DNA of 64,000 bases from Planctomycetota bacterium (GCA_029550525.1 JAKPHF010000046.1:62001-126000); one strand, 5' to 3'. Positions 10,805 to 21,410 are shown, numbered from the stretch's first letter. Program-made: numbers and translations. Notes: a model not told the origin generated them from the letters alone.

Positions 10805-12232
10805 ATGGCCGAGAATAAGGATTACGTACTGCCGCCCGAGGAAATCCGCAGACTGGTCGAGCTGGATCGCCAGCACGTGTGGCACCCGTTCACGCAGCAC
10901 GCGCTGTGGAACCAGGTCGAGCCGCTCATCATCACGGGTGGCCGAGATGAATACGTGTTCGACGCCCAGGGTCGCCGCTACATCGACGGCCACTCGAGCT
11001 TGTGGTGCAACATCCACGGCCACCGGCGGGCGGAAATCGACGCGGCAATCCGGACGCAGTTGGACCGCATTGCTCACTCGACACAACTGGGCCTGGCCTC
11101 GCCGCCCGCCATCGAACTGGCCGCACGATTGGTGGAGATCGCCCCGCAGGGCCTGAACAAGGTCTTCTATTCCGACGACGGCTCCACGAGCGTAGAGGTC
11201 GCCTGCAAGCTGGCGTTCGCATACTGGCAGCATCGTGGCGAGCGACGGCGCGAACTCTTTGTCGCACTCGGCAATGCGTACCACGGCGACACGATCGGCG
11301 CGGTGAGCGTCGGCGGCATCGACCTGTTCCACCGCGTGTATTCGCCGCTGCTGTTCAAGACCGAGTTCGCACCCTCCCCCTACTGCTACCGCTGCCCGCT
11401 CGGCCAGAAGCCCGACACGTGCGGAGCGGCGAATGGCCGGCCCGCCTGCGCCGAAGAAGTCGGCCGCACTTTGGATACACATTGCGGAAAAGTGGCGGCA
11501 GTCGTCGTCGAGCCACTCGTGCAGGCGGCGGCGGGCATGATCACTGCCCCACCGGGCTATCTCGCCCGCGTGCGCCAGCTGTGCGACGAGCACGAAACAC
11601 TCCTCATCGCCGACGAGGTGGCCACGGGCTTCGGGCGAACGGGCCGAATGTTCTCGTGCGAGCACGAGAATGTCGTCCCCGACCTGCTGTGCGTGTCCAA
11701 GGGGCTGACCGGCGGATACCTGCCGCTGGCCGCGACGCTGACCACTGACGCGATCTACGAAGCGTTCCTCGGGCCCATTGACGCGGGCCGGACGTTCTAT
11801 CACGGCCACACGTTCACGGGCAACCCGCTGGGTTGCGCAGCGGCCCTGGCCTCGCTCGAAATCTTTCAGCGCGATCGTGTCCTCGAACAGTTGCCGGCCA
11901 AGATACGCCTGCTTACCGACGGACTGGCCCGATTGGCGGAACACCCGCACGTGGGTAACATCCGGCAACGCGGCATGATGGCCGGCGTCGAGCTCGTGCG
12001 CGACAAATCCACGCGCGAAGCATTTCCCTACGGGCTACAAGTGGGGGCTCAGGTCTGCGCTCGGGCCCGCGACTACGGCGTGATCCTGCGGCCACTGGCC
12101 GACACCATCGTCATCATGCCGCCTTTGTGCATCTCGTCGGAAAACCTCGAGCATCTGGTGTGGACGGTGCGGACCTGCATCGACGACGTGATGCCCCGGC
12201 TTGCCCACGGCATGAGTGATGGACTGGAATGA
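10805..12232 (+). CDS. bioA: Adenosylmethionine-8-amino-7-oxononanoate aminotransferase
   Basis: 475-residue PLP enzyme making 7,8-diaminopelargonate from KAPA with S-adenosylmethionine as amino donor, just before BioD in biotin synthesis. The class III aminotransferase pattern is clear: N-terminal [11 protein letters not shown], the [15 protein letters not shown] segment with D270, and the PLP lysine K299 in [13 protein letters not shown] Cys-bearing loop (YCYRCPLG, about 194-206) occurs in this BioA subtype. The frame is open 88 codons upstream, but homology begins at the ATG at 10805, which I take as the start. It stands alone, separate from bioD. Confidence 0.92.
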   Translation: MAENKDYVLPPEEIRRLVELDRQHVWHPFTQHALWNQVEPLIITGGRDEYVFDAQGRRYIDGHSSLWCNIHGHRRAEIDAAIRTQLDRIAHSTQLGLASPPAIELAARLVEIAPQGLNKVFYSDDGSTSVEVACKLAFAYWQHRGERRRELFVALGNAYHGDTIGAVSVGGIDLFHRVYSPLLFKTEFAPSPYCYRCPLGQKPDTCGAANGRPACAEEVGRTLDTHCGKVAAVVVEPLVQAAAGMITAPPGYLARVRQLCDEHETLLIADEVATGFGRTGRMFSCEHENVVPDLLCVSKGLTGGYLPLAATLTTDAIYEAFLGPIDAGRTFYHGHTFTGNPLGCAAALASLEIFQRDRVLEQLPAKIRLLTDGLARLAEHPHVGNIRQRGMMAGVELVRDKSTREAFPYGLQVGAQVCARARDYGVILRPLADTIVIMPPLCISSENLEHLVWTVRTCIDDVMPRLAHGMSDGLE

Positions 12233-12444
12233 GCTCGGGAACGGGTCTTGCCCGCCGTAAGTCCACGCGTACCACCATCGCTTCCGATCGACTTTACTTC
12301 ACTGATCGGGGGAGACATCTGCTGCCCTTCTGACAGCGGATGCGACGTCCGCCCCTCGATGCGCGACACGTTGATGTTTGCACGGGCCGCCGCATCGCGT
12401 ACAGTATGTGCAGGTTGAAACTGCACAAGCATGGAGAACGCACG

Positions 12445-13224
12445 ATGCCGAACAACAAGCCTGTTGCCCTGGTCACCGGCGGCTCGCGAGGAATCGGTCG
12501 AGGGATCTGCCAGGCCCTGGGGGCCGAGGGGTTCCGCGTCCTGGTGAACTACAACTCAAACCTGGAGGCGGCGGAAGAGACCTGTCAGATGATCCAGGCT
12601 GCAGGCGGGGAAGCCATCAGTTGCCAAGCCGACATCTCCCATGCCGAGCATCGCGACCTGCTGTTGGACTTCTGCATGGAGCATCTGGGCCGGCTCGATC
12701 TGCTGGTGAATAACGCAGGCATCGCTCCGCCGACGCGGTACGATCTCCTGGAAATGCCGCCCGAGAGCTTCGACCTGGTCGTGGGCACCAATCTGAAGGC
12801 GCCGTTCTTCCTCACGCAGGCCGCCGCCCGGCTGATGATCAAGCAGCTTGAGGAGAAGATTATCCCGTCGGCGACGATCATCAACGTGTCGTCCATCAGC
12901 GCCTATGCCGTGAGCACCAACCGCGGCGAATACTGCATCAGCAAGGCCGGTGTGTCGATGGCCACCGCGTTGTTCGCGGTCGAATTGGCCAAGTACGGCA
13001 TCCGCGTATACGAGATTCGGCCCGGCATCATCGAGACGGACATGACCGCCGGCGTCAAGAAGAAATACGACAAGCTCATCGCCGAAGGCTTCAGCCCGAT
13101 CAAGCGCTGGGGCAAGCCCGAGGACATCGGCAAGGCGGTGGCCGCCCTGGCCCGGGGCGACCTGCCCTTCTCCACCGGCGAAGTCATCAACGTGGACGGC
13201 GGGTTCCACCTGCGGTACTTCTGA
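12445..13224 (+). CDS. Short-chain dehydrogenase/reductase (FabG-like)
   Basis: 259-residue classical SDR with NAD(P)-binding TGGSRGIG (11-18), NNAG (89-92), the catalytic Ser in NVSS (149-150) and YxxxK at Y163/K167. RPGIIETDM and a C-terminal [10 protein letters not shown] complete the fold. Closest in style to 3-oxoacyl-ACP reductase or sugar dehydrogenases annotated as 3-ketoacyl-ACP reductase; the true substrate is unknown. The ATG at 12445 follows GGAG. Not obviously in an operon. Confidence 0.85.
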   Translation: MPNNKPVALVTGGSRGIGRGICQALGAEGFRVLVNYNSNLEAAEETCQMIQAAGGEAISCQADISHAEHRDLLLDFCMEHLGRLDLLVNNAGIAPPTRYDLLEMPPESFDLVVGTNLKAPFFLTQAAARLMIKQLEEKIIPSATIINVSSISAYAVSTNRGEYCISKAGVSMATALFAVELAKYGIRVYEIRPGIIETDMTAGVKKKYDKLIAEGFSPIKRWGKPEDIGKAVAALARGDLPFSTGEVINVDGGFHLRYF

Positions 13225-13244
13225 AAGCGGTGTCGCCGGACGAA

Positions 13245-13375
13245 AGTCCTGCCCCCAAATGACGAAATCCAAATAACGAATGACGAATGAAGCCACAAGC
13301 CCGAAGTTCGAATGACAGCTTCTGGCTCATAGCTCACAGCCCATACCTCAGAGCTTACAGCTCATAGCTCATACA
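13245..13375. repeat. Composite intergenic repeat (families C and D)
   Basis: Contains AATGACGAAATCC and AACGAATGACGAATGA units (family C, inverted relative to 7141), then a run of degenerate 10-11-mers of the type GCTCATAGCTCACA (family D, 13321-13372). It lies between convergent SDR and fusA genes. Confidence 0.75.
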
Positions 13376-13381
13376 AACGAC

Positions 13382-13410
13382 GAGCCCGCACGTTGTCTCC
13401 GCGCGGGCTC
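13382..13410 (-). terminator. Probable terminator of fusA
   Basis: Stem GAGCCCGC/GCGGGCTC with a 13-nt loop, 86 nt beyond the fusA stop. In the fusA direction it is followed by GTCGTTTGT, a weak T-tract. Confidence 0.45.
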
Positions 13411-13495
13411 AAGTTATCGCTTCGCATGTTGTTCGTCATGGAAGCGCATCAGTCCAGGTTGTTCTCGCGTCCGGTCTGTGAGGACGCGAATGGCG

Positions 13496-15574
13496 TCACA
13501 CCCGCTGGGCGGCCTTGCGAGCGGCGATGATCTCCTCCTGCACCTCGCGGGGGGCCGGGCGGTAGCAGCGGAACTCCATGCTGAACGTGCCCTTGCCCTG
13601 CGTGAGCGACCGCAGATCGGTGGCGTAACCGAACATCCGCGCCAGCGGCACCTCGGCGGTGACCACGACCGTGCCCTGGCGGACCTCGGTGCCGTGAATC
13701 AGACCGCGACGGCTCGACAGATCGCCGACCACCTGGCCCTGGAACTCGACCGGCGCCTCGACCTCCACGCTGAAGATCGGCTCGAGCAGCGTGGGCTTGC
13801 TGCGGCGATACGCTTCCTGGAAGGCGTCGCGAGCGCAAATCTGGAACGCCAGGTCCGACGAATCCACCGAGTGGCTCGTGCCGTCTTCCAGCAGGATCTT
13901 CACGCGGACGACCTCGTAGCCGGCCAGCGCGCCCTTGCCTCGGGCCGACTGGAATCCCTTGTCGCACGACGGGATGTACTCGGTCGGAATCCGCCCGCCA
14001 GTGACCTTGTTCTCGAACTCGTAATCTTTCCCGGCGTCCTCGTCAAGGGGGATGAGCTTGCCAATCACGTGGGCGTACTGGCCCGAGCCGCCGGTCTGCT
14101 TGCGATGCTTGTAGTTGAACTCGACGGTCTGCGTGGGGGCCTCGCGGTAGCTCACCTGCGGCGGGCCGACCTCGATCTGGAGGTTGTGCTCGCGGCGCAG
14201 CCGTTCGATGTAGATATCCAGGTGCAGTTCGCCCATGCCCGAGATGATGGTGTCACCGGTCTCGGCGTCGGTCCGCACGTGGAACGTGGGATCCTCGCGG
14301 CAGAAGCGGCTCAGGGCCCGGCTCAGCTTGTCGCGGTCCACGTTCTTGCCCGGGATGACCGAGAGCGAGATCACGGGCTCAGCCACGTGGATGCTCTCGA
14401 GCGAATAATTGTTGGACATCGCGCAGATGGTGTCACCCGAATTGCACTCGACGCCGATAAGGGCCACGATGTCGCCCGCCTGGGCCACGGCGATCTCCTC
14501 ACGCTCGTTGGCGTGCATCCGAAGGATGCGGCCCACGCGCTGTTTGCGACCCGTCCGGCTGTTGAGGTACGTGCCGCCCTTTTCGATGCGGCCCTGGTAC
14601 ACGCGGGTGTAGGTCAACTGGCCGAAGCTCTCGTCCACGATCTTGAACGCCATGGCGACGGTCGGAGCGTCGGGGTCGGCGGCCAGAGCGACTTCCGCCC
14701 CCTCGTTCCCGTTGTCCTTGGCATAGGCCACGCGGTCCAGCGGACTGGGCAGGTAGCGGGCGATGGCATCAAGCAGGCACTGCACGCCGCGATTCTTGAA
14801 TGCCGAGCCCATGAGCACGGGCGTGATCTCGCGAGCGATGGTCTGCTCGCGAATGACGCTGTGGATCAGGTCTTCGGAGACCGGCTTGTCTTCCAGCATG
14901 AGCTCCATGAGCTCGTCGCTGTAGAGCGACAGCGTGTCGAGCATGGCGTGACGGGCCCGCTCGGCGGCAGCCTGCAACTCGGCGGGGATGGGCTGGACGC
15001 GAACCTTTTCGCCGCGCTCGCCGTCGAAGTAGACCGCTTTCATGGCGATCAGGTCCACCACGCCTTCGTGATGGCCTTCCAGGCCGATGGGGATCTGCAG
15101 CGGAACCGCCACGTGCCCCAGCTTGGTTTCCATGGCCTGCACCACCCGGGCCGGATCGGCGCCGGTGCGGTCGCACTTGTTGATGAACGCGATTCGCGGC
15201 ACATTGTACCGGCGCATCTGACGATCCACGGTCAGCGACTGGCTCTGCACGCCGCCCACCGCACACAGCACGAGGACGGCTCCGTCCAGCACGCGCAGCG
15301 AACGCTCGACCTCGATGGTGAAGTCCACGTGGCCCGGCGTGTCGATCAGGTTGATGGTCTTGTCCTTCCAGAAGACCGTCGTCGCCGCCGACGTGATGGT
15401 GATCCCGCGCTCCTTCTCGAGCTCCATGTGGTCCATGGTGGTGCCGACGTCGCCCTTCACGTCGCCCATCTTGTGAATGCGGCCCGTGTAGTACAGGATG
15501 CGCTCGCTCAGCGTGGTCTTGCCCGAATCGATGTGCGCCGAAATGCCAATGTTTCGCAGATTGCTGAGATCCAT
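13496..15574 (-). CDS. fusA: Elongation factor G, spd/mitochondrial-like type
   Basis: 692-residue translational GTPase catalysing ribosomal translocation. G1 is AHIDSGKTT (13-21), G3 is DTPGHVDF and G4 is the unusual NKCD. Domains II-V follow in normal order. Compared with canonical bacterial EF-G (HIDAGKTTT, VQPQSETVWRQ, NKMDR), this protein reads [40 protein letters not shown] and [16 protein letters not shown]. These features are shared with mitochondrial EF-G1 and the spirochaete-planctomycete-delta (spd) EF-G lineage. Whether it is the main translocase or the recycling form depends on the other EF-G copies in the genome; the mtEFG1-like G-domain favours translocation. It is solitary here, not in an rpsL-rpsG-tuf operon. 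Confidence 0.93.
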   Translation of the reverse strand: MDLSNLRNIGISAHIDSGKTTLSERILYYTGRIHKMGDVKGDVGTTMDHMELEKERGITITSAATTVFWKDKTINLIDTPGHVDFTIEVERSLRVLDGAVLVLCAVGGVQSQSLTVDRQMRRYNVPRIAFINKCDRTGADPARVVQAMETKLGHVAVPLQIPIGLEGHHEGVVDLIAMKAVYFDGERGEKVRVQPIPAELQAAAERARHAMLDTLSLYSDELMELMLEDKPVSEDLIHSVIREQTIAREITPVLMGSAFKNRGVQCLLDAIARYLPSPLDRVAYAKDNGNEGAEVALAADPDAPTVAMAFKIVDESFGQLTYTRVYQGRIEKGGTYLNSRTGRKQRVGRILRMHANEREEIAVAQAGDIVALIGVECNSGDTICAMSNNYSLESIHVAEPVISLSVIPGKNVDRDKLSRALSRFCREDPTFHVRTDAETGDTIISGMGELHLDIYIERLRREHNLQIEVGPPQVSYREAPTQTVEFNYKHRKQTGGSGQYAHVIGKLIPLDEDAGKDYEFENKVTGGRIPTEYIPSCDKGFQSARGKGALAGYEVVRVKILLEDGTSHSVDSSDLAFQICARDAFQEAYRRSKPTLLEPIFSVEVEAPVEFQGQVVGDLSSRRGLIHGTEVRQGTVVVTAEVPLARMFGYATDLRSLTQGKGTFSMEFRCYRPAPREVQEEIIAARKAAQRV

Positions 15575-16274
15575 ACTGTTCGCTTCAATTCCGTATGAAC
15601 GTCCAAGATCGGCTTCCTGCCGATCAGTTCTTCTATCCCGCCGCCGGCCTCATCGCCCGCGGCAACGCGACGGCCCTCGAAAATGAAAAATCCTTCCCCC
15701 ATACCCGTTGCAACGGGCCCAAACTCTTGCCGCCCGGCGTTTGCCGCGTAGCGGTGTCAGGTAGGTATTGGATGAAGGAAACCCCGAAAACCGGCGGCCC
15801 TGAAGGAGGGATCGGCCGCCGTGCGAATCAGCGGACGATCGGGCTACCGGAGGTCAGGCAGTTCCTGGATAACCTCTCGCATGGTACACCTCGATGTCTG
15901 GCCCGATGCGACGGTGATGGCCGCTACGGGCATCAAAGACCGGTTATCATACCACCGGCCAGTCACAGTGGCAAGAAAAATTTCCGGAGATTTTCCGGGC
16001 CGCCTCATCGGCCGAACCGCAAGCTCTGCGGTGCTTCGCAACGAATCCCGGCCTGGCTTTCCTCTCCTCGAAACATCCCCCCACACCACAACCCCTAACT
16101 CTTGCGCATTCCGGCACTGGAGTACGCTTTATCAAACCGCAAGGCACTCGGCCGGCCACGGCATTCAGACGCCCTCGATTTGTGGACACTCCCCGAACAC
16201 ACGAGCACCCACACATCCATGCCCTTCAGTGCCATCCATGGTCACAAAACCACGACAACGAACCGTCTTGCCGG
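15575..16274. other. Intergenic, no gene recognised
   Basis: 700 nt upstream of fusA. Open frames here have no recognisable domain, poor start sites and no relatives that I know. The fusA promoter must lie near 15575-15700; I see no convincing sigma70 boxes. Confidence 0.5.
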
Positions 16275-16632
16275 TCAGATCAGCGAGGACACGTCAGCAT
16301 TGAGCGCGGGCGATCTTCTTGAGCGTCCGGACGGTGGTGGCTTCGGGATTGCGTTCGATGCGGGAAACCTGGGATTGAGGCACCGAAGCCGGGCGGCCAG
16401 TTGCTGCTGCGTCAGGCCGGCTCGTTTGCGCGCCGCGGCGATTCGCTCCCCGGCCAGCTCACCGCCGGAAGACGTCAGCGTCAACCCAGGCATCTTCGGA
16501 CGTGGTCCTAAGCTTATCAGTTGCACTCTTGATCATGCTGGCCTTGACGAGTTCCTCGTATTCATCGATGGGAACCAGCACATAAGCCGCCCGCCCGTGG
16601 TCCATCACGTACATCGGCTGCCCCGAAGACAT
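16275..16632 (-). pseudogene. Broken antitoxin gene (Phd/YefM-like start plus XRE helix-turn-helix)
   Basis: From the ATG at 16632 the frame reads MSSGQPMYVMDHGRAAYVLV then PIDEYEELVKA, like the N-terminus of Phd/YefM-like or HigA-type antitoxins, but it stops after DADVFRR. A one-base shift rejoins GERIAAARKRAGLTQQQLAARL, an XRE helix-turn-helix. A second shift is needed to read VPQSQVSRIERNPEATTVRT, and a third (a 2-nt loss in a CG run) to recover ALNADVSSLI. The lesions at the second and third points together delete 3 nt. The reconstructed protein would be about 110-115 residues. No toxin gene (RelE/HigB) is seen on either side, so this looks like a decayed solitary antitoxin. Confidence 0.7.
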
Positions 16633-16840
16633 GAGAGCCCACACCCACGCATCCGGGGGGACTCGTCACGCCAGAGCGTGCCGTAACGATCGCGGTTCCT
16701 GAGCGTGCCGTAGCCCGCCGGGCGGCTCGCCACGTAGCGAGGGACTTATGTCTTCTCGCAGGAGATCGCTCCCTTACGGTCGCGGCTCATTGGGGCCGGG
16801 GTCGCTCGACCTCGCCGATGTTCTGAGGGCCAGCGGTCGA

Positions 16841-17812
16841 TCAGCCGGCGGGCGGGTCGTCACGCTTGGGACGGAGCTGGCCAATGAGCTGCGTAACCGA
16901 AGTGAACGAATGGCGGCGGAGGTAATCCTCAATACCGGCCAGAACCCGCAGCGGCGTGGTGGGGTCGCGGAACATGGCCGTGCCGATGCCCACCGCGGTG
17001 GCGCCGACGAGCATGAACTCGACGGCGTCCTTCCAGTTCTGGACGCCGCCCATGCCGATGATGGGCACGCCGGCCGGGCCGGCCACCTCGCGGTAGACAC
17101 GATAAGTCAGATGCAAGGCGAGTGGCTTGATGGCCGGGCCGCTCAGCCCCCCGGTGAGGTTGGCGAGCACAGGCCGGCGGGATTCGACGTCGATGGCCAT
17201 CCCCACGAACGTGTTAATCATGGAGAGGGCATCGGCTCCACCCTCGACGGCCGCTCGGGCGGTGGCGGTGATGTTGGTCACGTTGGGCGAGAGCTTGACG
17301 ATGAGCACCGCTCGACGGACCACCTCCCGAACCGCGGTCACCAACTCCCGCAGGGCGTGTGGATCGGTCCCGAAAACCAGCCCGTCACAGACATTGGGGC
17401 AACTGACGTTCAGCTCGATGGCCTGCACGGTCTCGATGGGGTCCAGCCGGCCGCAGACGGTGACGTAATCGGGAATGCTGTGACCGGCGACGTTGACGAT
17501 AGCGGGCACGTCCAGCTGAGCCAGGACGGGCAGCTTCTCGGCCAGGAAGCGATCGATCCCCACGTTGGCCAGGCCGATGGCGTTCAGCATGCCCCCGGCG
17601 GTCTCGACAATCCGGGGCGGCGGGTTGCCCTTGCGCTCCTCGAGCGTGACACTCTTGGTGGTGAACGCCCCCAGCCGGGACAGGTCCAGGAACGGGGCGT
17701 ACTCATCGCCGTAGCCGCAGGTCCCCGAAAGCGTGACGATCGGGTTGCGCAGGTGCAGGCGGCCGATCTTCACGCCCATGTCGATGCCGGTCGCGGAGGT
17801 CGCAGCGTCCAT
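16841..17812 (-). CDS. pyrD: Dihydroorotate dehydrogenase, class 1B catalytic subunit
   Basis: 323-residue FMN-binding TIM-barrel enzyme oxidising dihydroorotate to orotate in pyrimidine synthesis. The class 1 active-site cysteine is C138 in ELNVSCPN. NPIVTLSGTCGYG (N-terminal), the KLSPNVTNI strand and the phosphate-binding GMGGVQNWKDA/GATAVGIGTAM motifs are present. Class 1B enzymes pair with an iron-sulfur/FAD subunit PyrK; none is adjacent, so it may be elsewhere. The start at 17812 overlaps a short copy of repeat family B; an internal ATG at 17779 is an alternative. Divergent from the AI-2E family gene. Confidence 0.93.
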   Translation of the reverse strand: MDAATSATGIDMGVKIGRLHLRNPIVTLSGTCGYGDEYAPFLDLSRLGAFTTKSVTLEERKGNPPPRIVETAGGMLNAIGLANVGIDRFLAEKLPVLAQLDVPAIVNVAGHSIPDYVTVCGRLDPIETVQAIELNVSCPNVCDGLVFGTDPHALRELVTAVREVVRRAVLIVKLSPNVTNITATARAAVEGGADALSMINTFVGMAIDVESRRPVLANLTGGLSGPAIKPLALHLTYRVYREVAGPAGVPIIGMGGVQNWKDAVEFMLVGATAVGIGTAMFRDPTTPLRVLAGIEDYLRRHSFTSVTQLIGQLRPKRDDPPAG

Positions 17813-18018
17813 GCTTCCAGCATGGGCGGGGCGGGCAGGACTGTCAAGGCGAGCCGTCGGCCGGAAAAGCCCGGGCGTATATACTTCGTGCCGCCGGACG
17901 GACCGCGATCGTCGCGTCCCGGCAATCGCTGCCAGACGATTGATAGGCGAGCAGGGAAACCGCTCGTGACGTTCGCGACGAGTGTGTGGTATGATGCCGG
18001 ACCGAATGGGAGACTTCC

Positions 18019-19254
18019 GTGGAACTGGATCTGCAACGCTTCTATAACATCAACCGCCGCGTGCTGATGTGGGTGGCTTTCTTCGGCATCCTGTACCTGC
18101 TTCGGCACTTCTTCGCGGTGATGTTCCTGACGTTCATTTTCGGGTTCGTCATGCGGCGAATCGCCCGGTTCGTGGTCGATCGGACGCGGGCTCCTTACTG
18201 GGCGGCGGTGATCGGGCCCTACGCCGTGGTGCTCACGCTCCTGATCGCGTTGATCGCGGTGGCCATACCACGGGTGGCGATCGAGGGCGCCCAGTTCTCG
18301 AAGGAAGTGCCCGATCTCCTGAACACGCTGGCCACCGAGGTGGCCAAGACGGCTCAGCGGTACAACCTGGAGCCGGCTCTGGCGCGTTTCGTGACCAATC
18401 CCGACCCGGCCGGCGCGCCGATGGTCACGACCGCCGCCGCCCCGGGCGCCGAAGCGGACAAGTCGGTGCCTGACGCGGTGAGCGTCGCCCACATCAGCAG
18501 CAAGATTCAGGATTGGCTATTGCAACTGTTCCCGCCGGCCATGATCCTCGAGTTCATCCGGGCCGTGGGCAGCGGCGCGTTGCAGTTCCTGCTGGCGCTG
18601 CTGTTATCGTTCCTCATCGTGCTGGACTTCGACCGGGTCACGCACGAGCTGCAGATTTGGCGCGAAAGCCCGGTAGGCCGGTTCTTCCACGAGGCGGCCG
18701 CCAGCGTGGTGACGTTTTCGGAGGTGGTGGGCACGGCATTTCAATGCCAGATGTTCATCGCCCTGCTGAATGCGACCATCACGTGCATCGGGCTGATCGT
18801 CCTCGACATTCAGCCGGTGATGCTCCTCACCACGATTGTTCTGCTCTTCGGGCTCATCCCGGTGCTGGGCGTGTTCGTCTCGTCCGTGCCCATCATCCTG
18901 ATTGCGTTCAACGATCACGGCTTGAACCACGCCCTCCTGGCCCTGGCCATGATCGTGGTCGTCCACATGTTGGAAGCGTACGTATTCAACCCGCGGATCT
19001 ACGCTGCCCGGTTCCACCTGAACCCGGTGATGGTCCTGATCATCCTGCTGGTCGCTCACGAGTTGTTTGGCGTGTGGGGGATGCTGCTGGGCATTCCGGT
19101 CACGCATTACGTGCTGAACATCGCCCAGATGCCTTCGTATCCACGCAAGCGTCGCCGCCGGCGTCGGGCGGGGATGGAACCGAGCCGTGACGAACGGACC
19201 GCGGCGGCCCCACCGGCGGAGATCCCGGCTGCACCGGAAGCGCGAGCCAAGTGA
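18019..19254 (+). CDS. AI-2E family (PerM-like) membrane transporter
   Basis: 411-residue membrane protein of the AI-2 exporter/PerM family. Two hydrophobic segments lie at the N-terminus, then an extracytoplasmic or soluble stretch (about 90-170), then a C-terminal block with the conserved IPVLGVFVSSVPI and LEAYVFNPRIYAARFHLNPV motifs. The gene starts with GTG at 18019 after GGGAG. The C-terminal 40 residues are basic and Pro/Ala-rich. Members transport varied small molecules or ions; a role in autoinducer export cannot be assumed. Confidence 0.85.
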   Translation: MELDLQRFYNINRRVLMWVAFFGILYLLRHFFAVMFLTFIFGFVMRRIARFVVDRTRAPYWAAVIGPYAVVLTLLIALIAVAIPRVAIEGAQFSKEVPDLLNTLATEVAKTAQRYNLEPALARFVTNPDPAGAPMVTTAAAPGAEADKSVPDAVSVAHISSKIQDWLLQLFPPAMILEFIRAVGSGALQFLLALLLSFLIVLDFDRVTHELQIWRESPVGRFFHEAAASVVTFSEVVGTAFQCQMFIALLNATITCIGLIVLDIQPVMLLTTIVLLFGLIPVLGVFVSSVPIILIAFNDHGLNHALLALAMIVVVHMLEAYVFNPRIYAARFHLNPVMVLIILLVAHELFGVWGMLLGIPVTHYVLNIAQMPSYPRKRRRRRRAGMEPSRDERTAAAPPAEIPAAPEARAK

Positions 19255-19314
19255 AGGAAAGATGACGCGGCGACGCGGCGAAAGTGACTCGTACGTTGAC
19301 CCGGACGCCGGATT

Positions 19315-19352
19315 CAGTTCGTCATTCGGATTTCGTCATTCGTCATTAGCCC
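19315..19352. repeat. TTCGTCATTCG-type intergenic repeat, family C
   Basis: TTCGTCATTCGGATTTCGTC followed by ATTCGTCATT between convergent genes; a close match to the copies near 7190 and 60660. Confidence 0.75.
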
Positions 19353-19424
19353 GCTACCGGAGAGCCTTGCGGTGCCGCATCGCGGTTCGCCGCGTCGCCC
19401 CCTCGCCGCGTCGTTCTTTCTTTC

Positions 19425-20459
19425 TCACCTGCCCACCGGATTCCACCAGCACTCGCCCTTACCCTCGATGGCGCGAGCGGCGCGAAGGCGAATCTCGGCC
19501 ATGCGGGCGTGATCGAGAGGCTTAAAGCCGGCCGCGGCGGCAAGGGCGGCCTCAATCTCGTTCGGAAAGCTCATGCCCAGCAGGACCACGTCGGGGTCAC
19601 AAGTCATGGCGAAATGCACGCATTCCTCGACCGTGAGCCGCGGTAACATGGGCGAGGCATCTTCGGCCAACGGTTCGTCGCCGGTAGTGGCATGGGCGTG
19701 ACCCACAGCGGGTTCGGGCAGGCCGCCCGAGGAAAGCTTGCCGCGAGGACGATTCTGGAGCGGCCGACCGTAGCCCTGCGTGTCGCCCAGCAACTTGCCC
19801 GCGCCGAAGGCTTTGAAGCAGACCGTCCCCACGCTCTTCTGCCGAGCCAACGGCAGAATCTCATCGATGTACCGCGAATCGACGAAGGGCCCCACCGGGA
19901 ACATGACCACGTCGCACAGCCCCGACTCGATGGCGGCTCGCAGCGTGTGCGGGTCGTGGCTGGAGATGCCGCAAAATCGGCACCGACCCGACCGGATGAG
20001 TTCGCCGATCTGATCCATGGATCCGCCTGGTGCGGCCGCCTTGTTCCAGTCGTCGAGCGTGGACAACGCGTGGAGCACGAACAGATCGACCCGGTCGAGC
20101 CCGAGCCGCTGCAGCGACGCCTCGGCTTGCGGGCGAACGGGCCGGTCGAGTTCGTCGATCTTGTCGATCACGAACAGATCGTCGCGTGAGATAGTACCGG
20201 TCGGTGCGCCGCGACCATTCGAGCCGGTCACGCGGGTCACGGCGGTTCCGACGATCTGCTCGCTATAGCCGTCCTCGTACATGGGCGCGGTGTCGATCAG
20301 GTTCAGACCGTGGGCCAACGCCTGACACAGCGTGTCCACGCATTGCTCGAGCGGCACGGATCGGTCGGCCAGATCGCCGATGCCAATGGCGGTTGCGACA
20401 AAGCCGGTCCGACCGAGTTCACGCCGGGGAGAGAAGGCGGGTTGCAGGTGATGGTTCAT
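19425..20459 (-). CDS. Aldo/keto reductase family protein
   Basis: 344-residue (beta/alpha)8 NADPH-dependent oxidoreductase. The catalytic set can be placed at D56 and Y61 (LIDTAPMYEDGYSE), K100 and H130 (VDLFVLHAL). The N-terminal RRELGRTGFVATAIGIG is typical. An insert rich in Pro and Gly (about 245-290, NRPRGKLSSGGLPEPAVG) is longer than usual. The ATG at 20459 is where homology begins. It lies downstream of the alpha/beta hydrolase in the same direction (99-nt gap), possibly one transcript. Substrate unknown. Confidence 0.85.
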   Translation of the reverse strand: MNHHLQPAFSPRRELGRTGFVATAIGIGDLADRSVPLEQCVDTLCQALAHGLNLIDTAPMYEDGYSEQIVGTAVTRVTGSNGRGAPTGTISRDDLFVIDKIDELDRPVRPQAEASLQRLGLDRVDLFVLHALSTLDDWNKAAAPGGSMDQIGELIRSGRCRFCGISSHDPHTLRAAIESGLCDVVMFPVGPFVDSRYIDEILPLARQKSVGTVCFKAFGAGKLLGDTQGYGRPLQNRPRGKLSSGGLPEPAVGHAHATTGDEPLAEDASPMLPRLTVEECVHFAMTCDPDVVLLGMSFPNEIEAALAAAAGFKPLDHARMAEIRLRAARAIEGKGECWWNPVGR

Positions 20460-20558
20460 GATCTCATTTATAGCCCTGGCCGGTCCAGGAAAGAAGCACG
20501 CAGGGTCCGCTGCCATCGTCGCTGCCGGCGAACGCGACGGCAACGCTCTTCTCGACGC

Positions 20559-21410
20559 TCACGCACCGGCAGCGGTCTGCTCGGAGAGCCAGCGCTGCAG
20601 GTCGTCGAAATAGGCGCCGGGATCGGGCTCGAATTCGAGCGTGTGGTGAGCATGCTCGTATTCGATGATCCGGCGCTCAGGCCAGGACAGCTTCCGGACG
20701 AACTCGCGCGTGGCGTGGTTGTTGATGATGCGGTCCTGGCCGGCCAGGAACAGGCACAGCGGTGGTCCGGTTCGACGAGCGGCGACGCGCTGGGCGAGGG
20801 CGTCGAGTCGCCGCGAGGTGATGAGAAACTGCGACGAGACCTTGCGAAGCGTCAGCTCATCGGTGCGGATGAACTCCTGCCAATCGGGTTGAGCGGTGAA
20901 CAGCGCCGGGTCCTGCAGCGGGATGTCGAACAGCGCCCGCCCCCCCACCAGCGCGGATAGCCCCACGCGGACCTTCTGTGACGTGGGGATATCGACGGCC
21001 GGAAACAGTCCGGGGGCGACCAGCGCGATGCTGGCCACTCGTTCGGGCCGGCGATCGGCAAACGCCAGGGCCAGTTTACCGCCCCAGCTCACGGCCACGA
21101 TGTGCAACCGTTCGCAGCCGGTGCGGCCGCGCAGTTCGTCGGCACACTCGTCCAGATCGGCCAGGAGCCGTTCGGCGGATGGGGCATGGCCGCGATCCTG
21201 CGGGTTGCGTCCGCTACCCCGGCGGTCGGGCATGAGCACGGCAAAGCCCGCGTCGGCCAGCCGCTGAGCCGATGCGAGGAACCACGCCCCGTGCGATTGG
21301 ATGCCGTGCAAATACAACACGGCCCCACGAACCGAAGCGGGTTGCCATAGCCGAGCGAACGCCTCGTAACCGTCGGAATAAGTCAACTGGATCTCTTGGA
21401 CGTCTACCAT
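20559..21410 (-). CDS. Alpha/beta hydrolase (lysophospholipase-like)
   Basis: 283-residue serine hydrolase. The oxyanion region LYLHGIQSHGAWF (32-44), the nucleophile S108 in VAVSWGG (a non-Gly first position, AVSWG), an acid in AGQDRIIN and His in EYEHAHHTLEF form the triad. The fold matches the Hydrolase_4/monoacylglycerol lipase-like group. No signal peptide, so cytoplasmic. It follows the B3/B4 gene by 73 nt on the same strand and precedes the aldo/keto reductase. Confidence 0.82.
   Translation of the reverse strand: MVDVQEIQLTYSDGYEAFARLWQPASVRGAVLYLHGIQSHGAWFLASAQRLADAGFAVLMPDRRGSGRNPQDRGHAPSAERLLADLDECADELRGRTGCERLHIVAVSWGGKLALAFADRRPERVASIALVAPGLFPAVDIPTSQKVRVGLSALVGGRALFDIPLQDPALFTAQPDWQEFIRTDELTLRKVSSQFLITSRRLDALAQRVAARRTGPPLCLFLAGQDRIINNHATREFVRKLSWPERRIIEYEHAHHTLEFEPDPGAYFDDLQRWLSEQTAAGA

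Noticed and set aside
13478..15598. A 706-codon open frame opposite fusA, and similar long antisense frames at 155-3223, 53657-55561 and 59226-61343
   Set aside because: They mirror well-recognised genes, lack any domain, and are expected from strong third-position G/C bias.
16275..16526. 83-residue helix-turn-helix protein as an intact gene
   Set aside because: Its middle part is out of frame with the conserved XRE sequence, so it is scored as part of a pseudogene.
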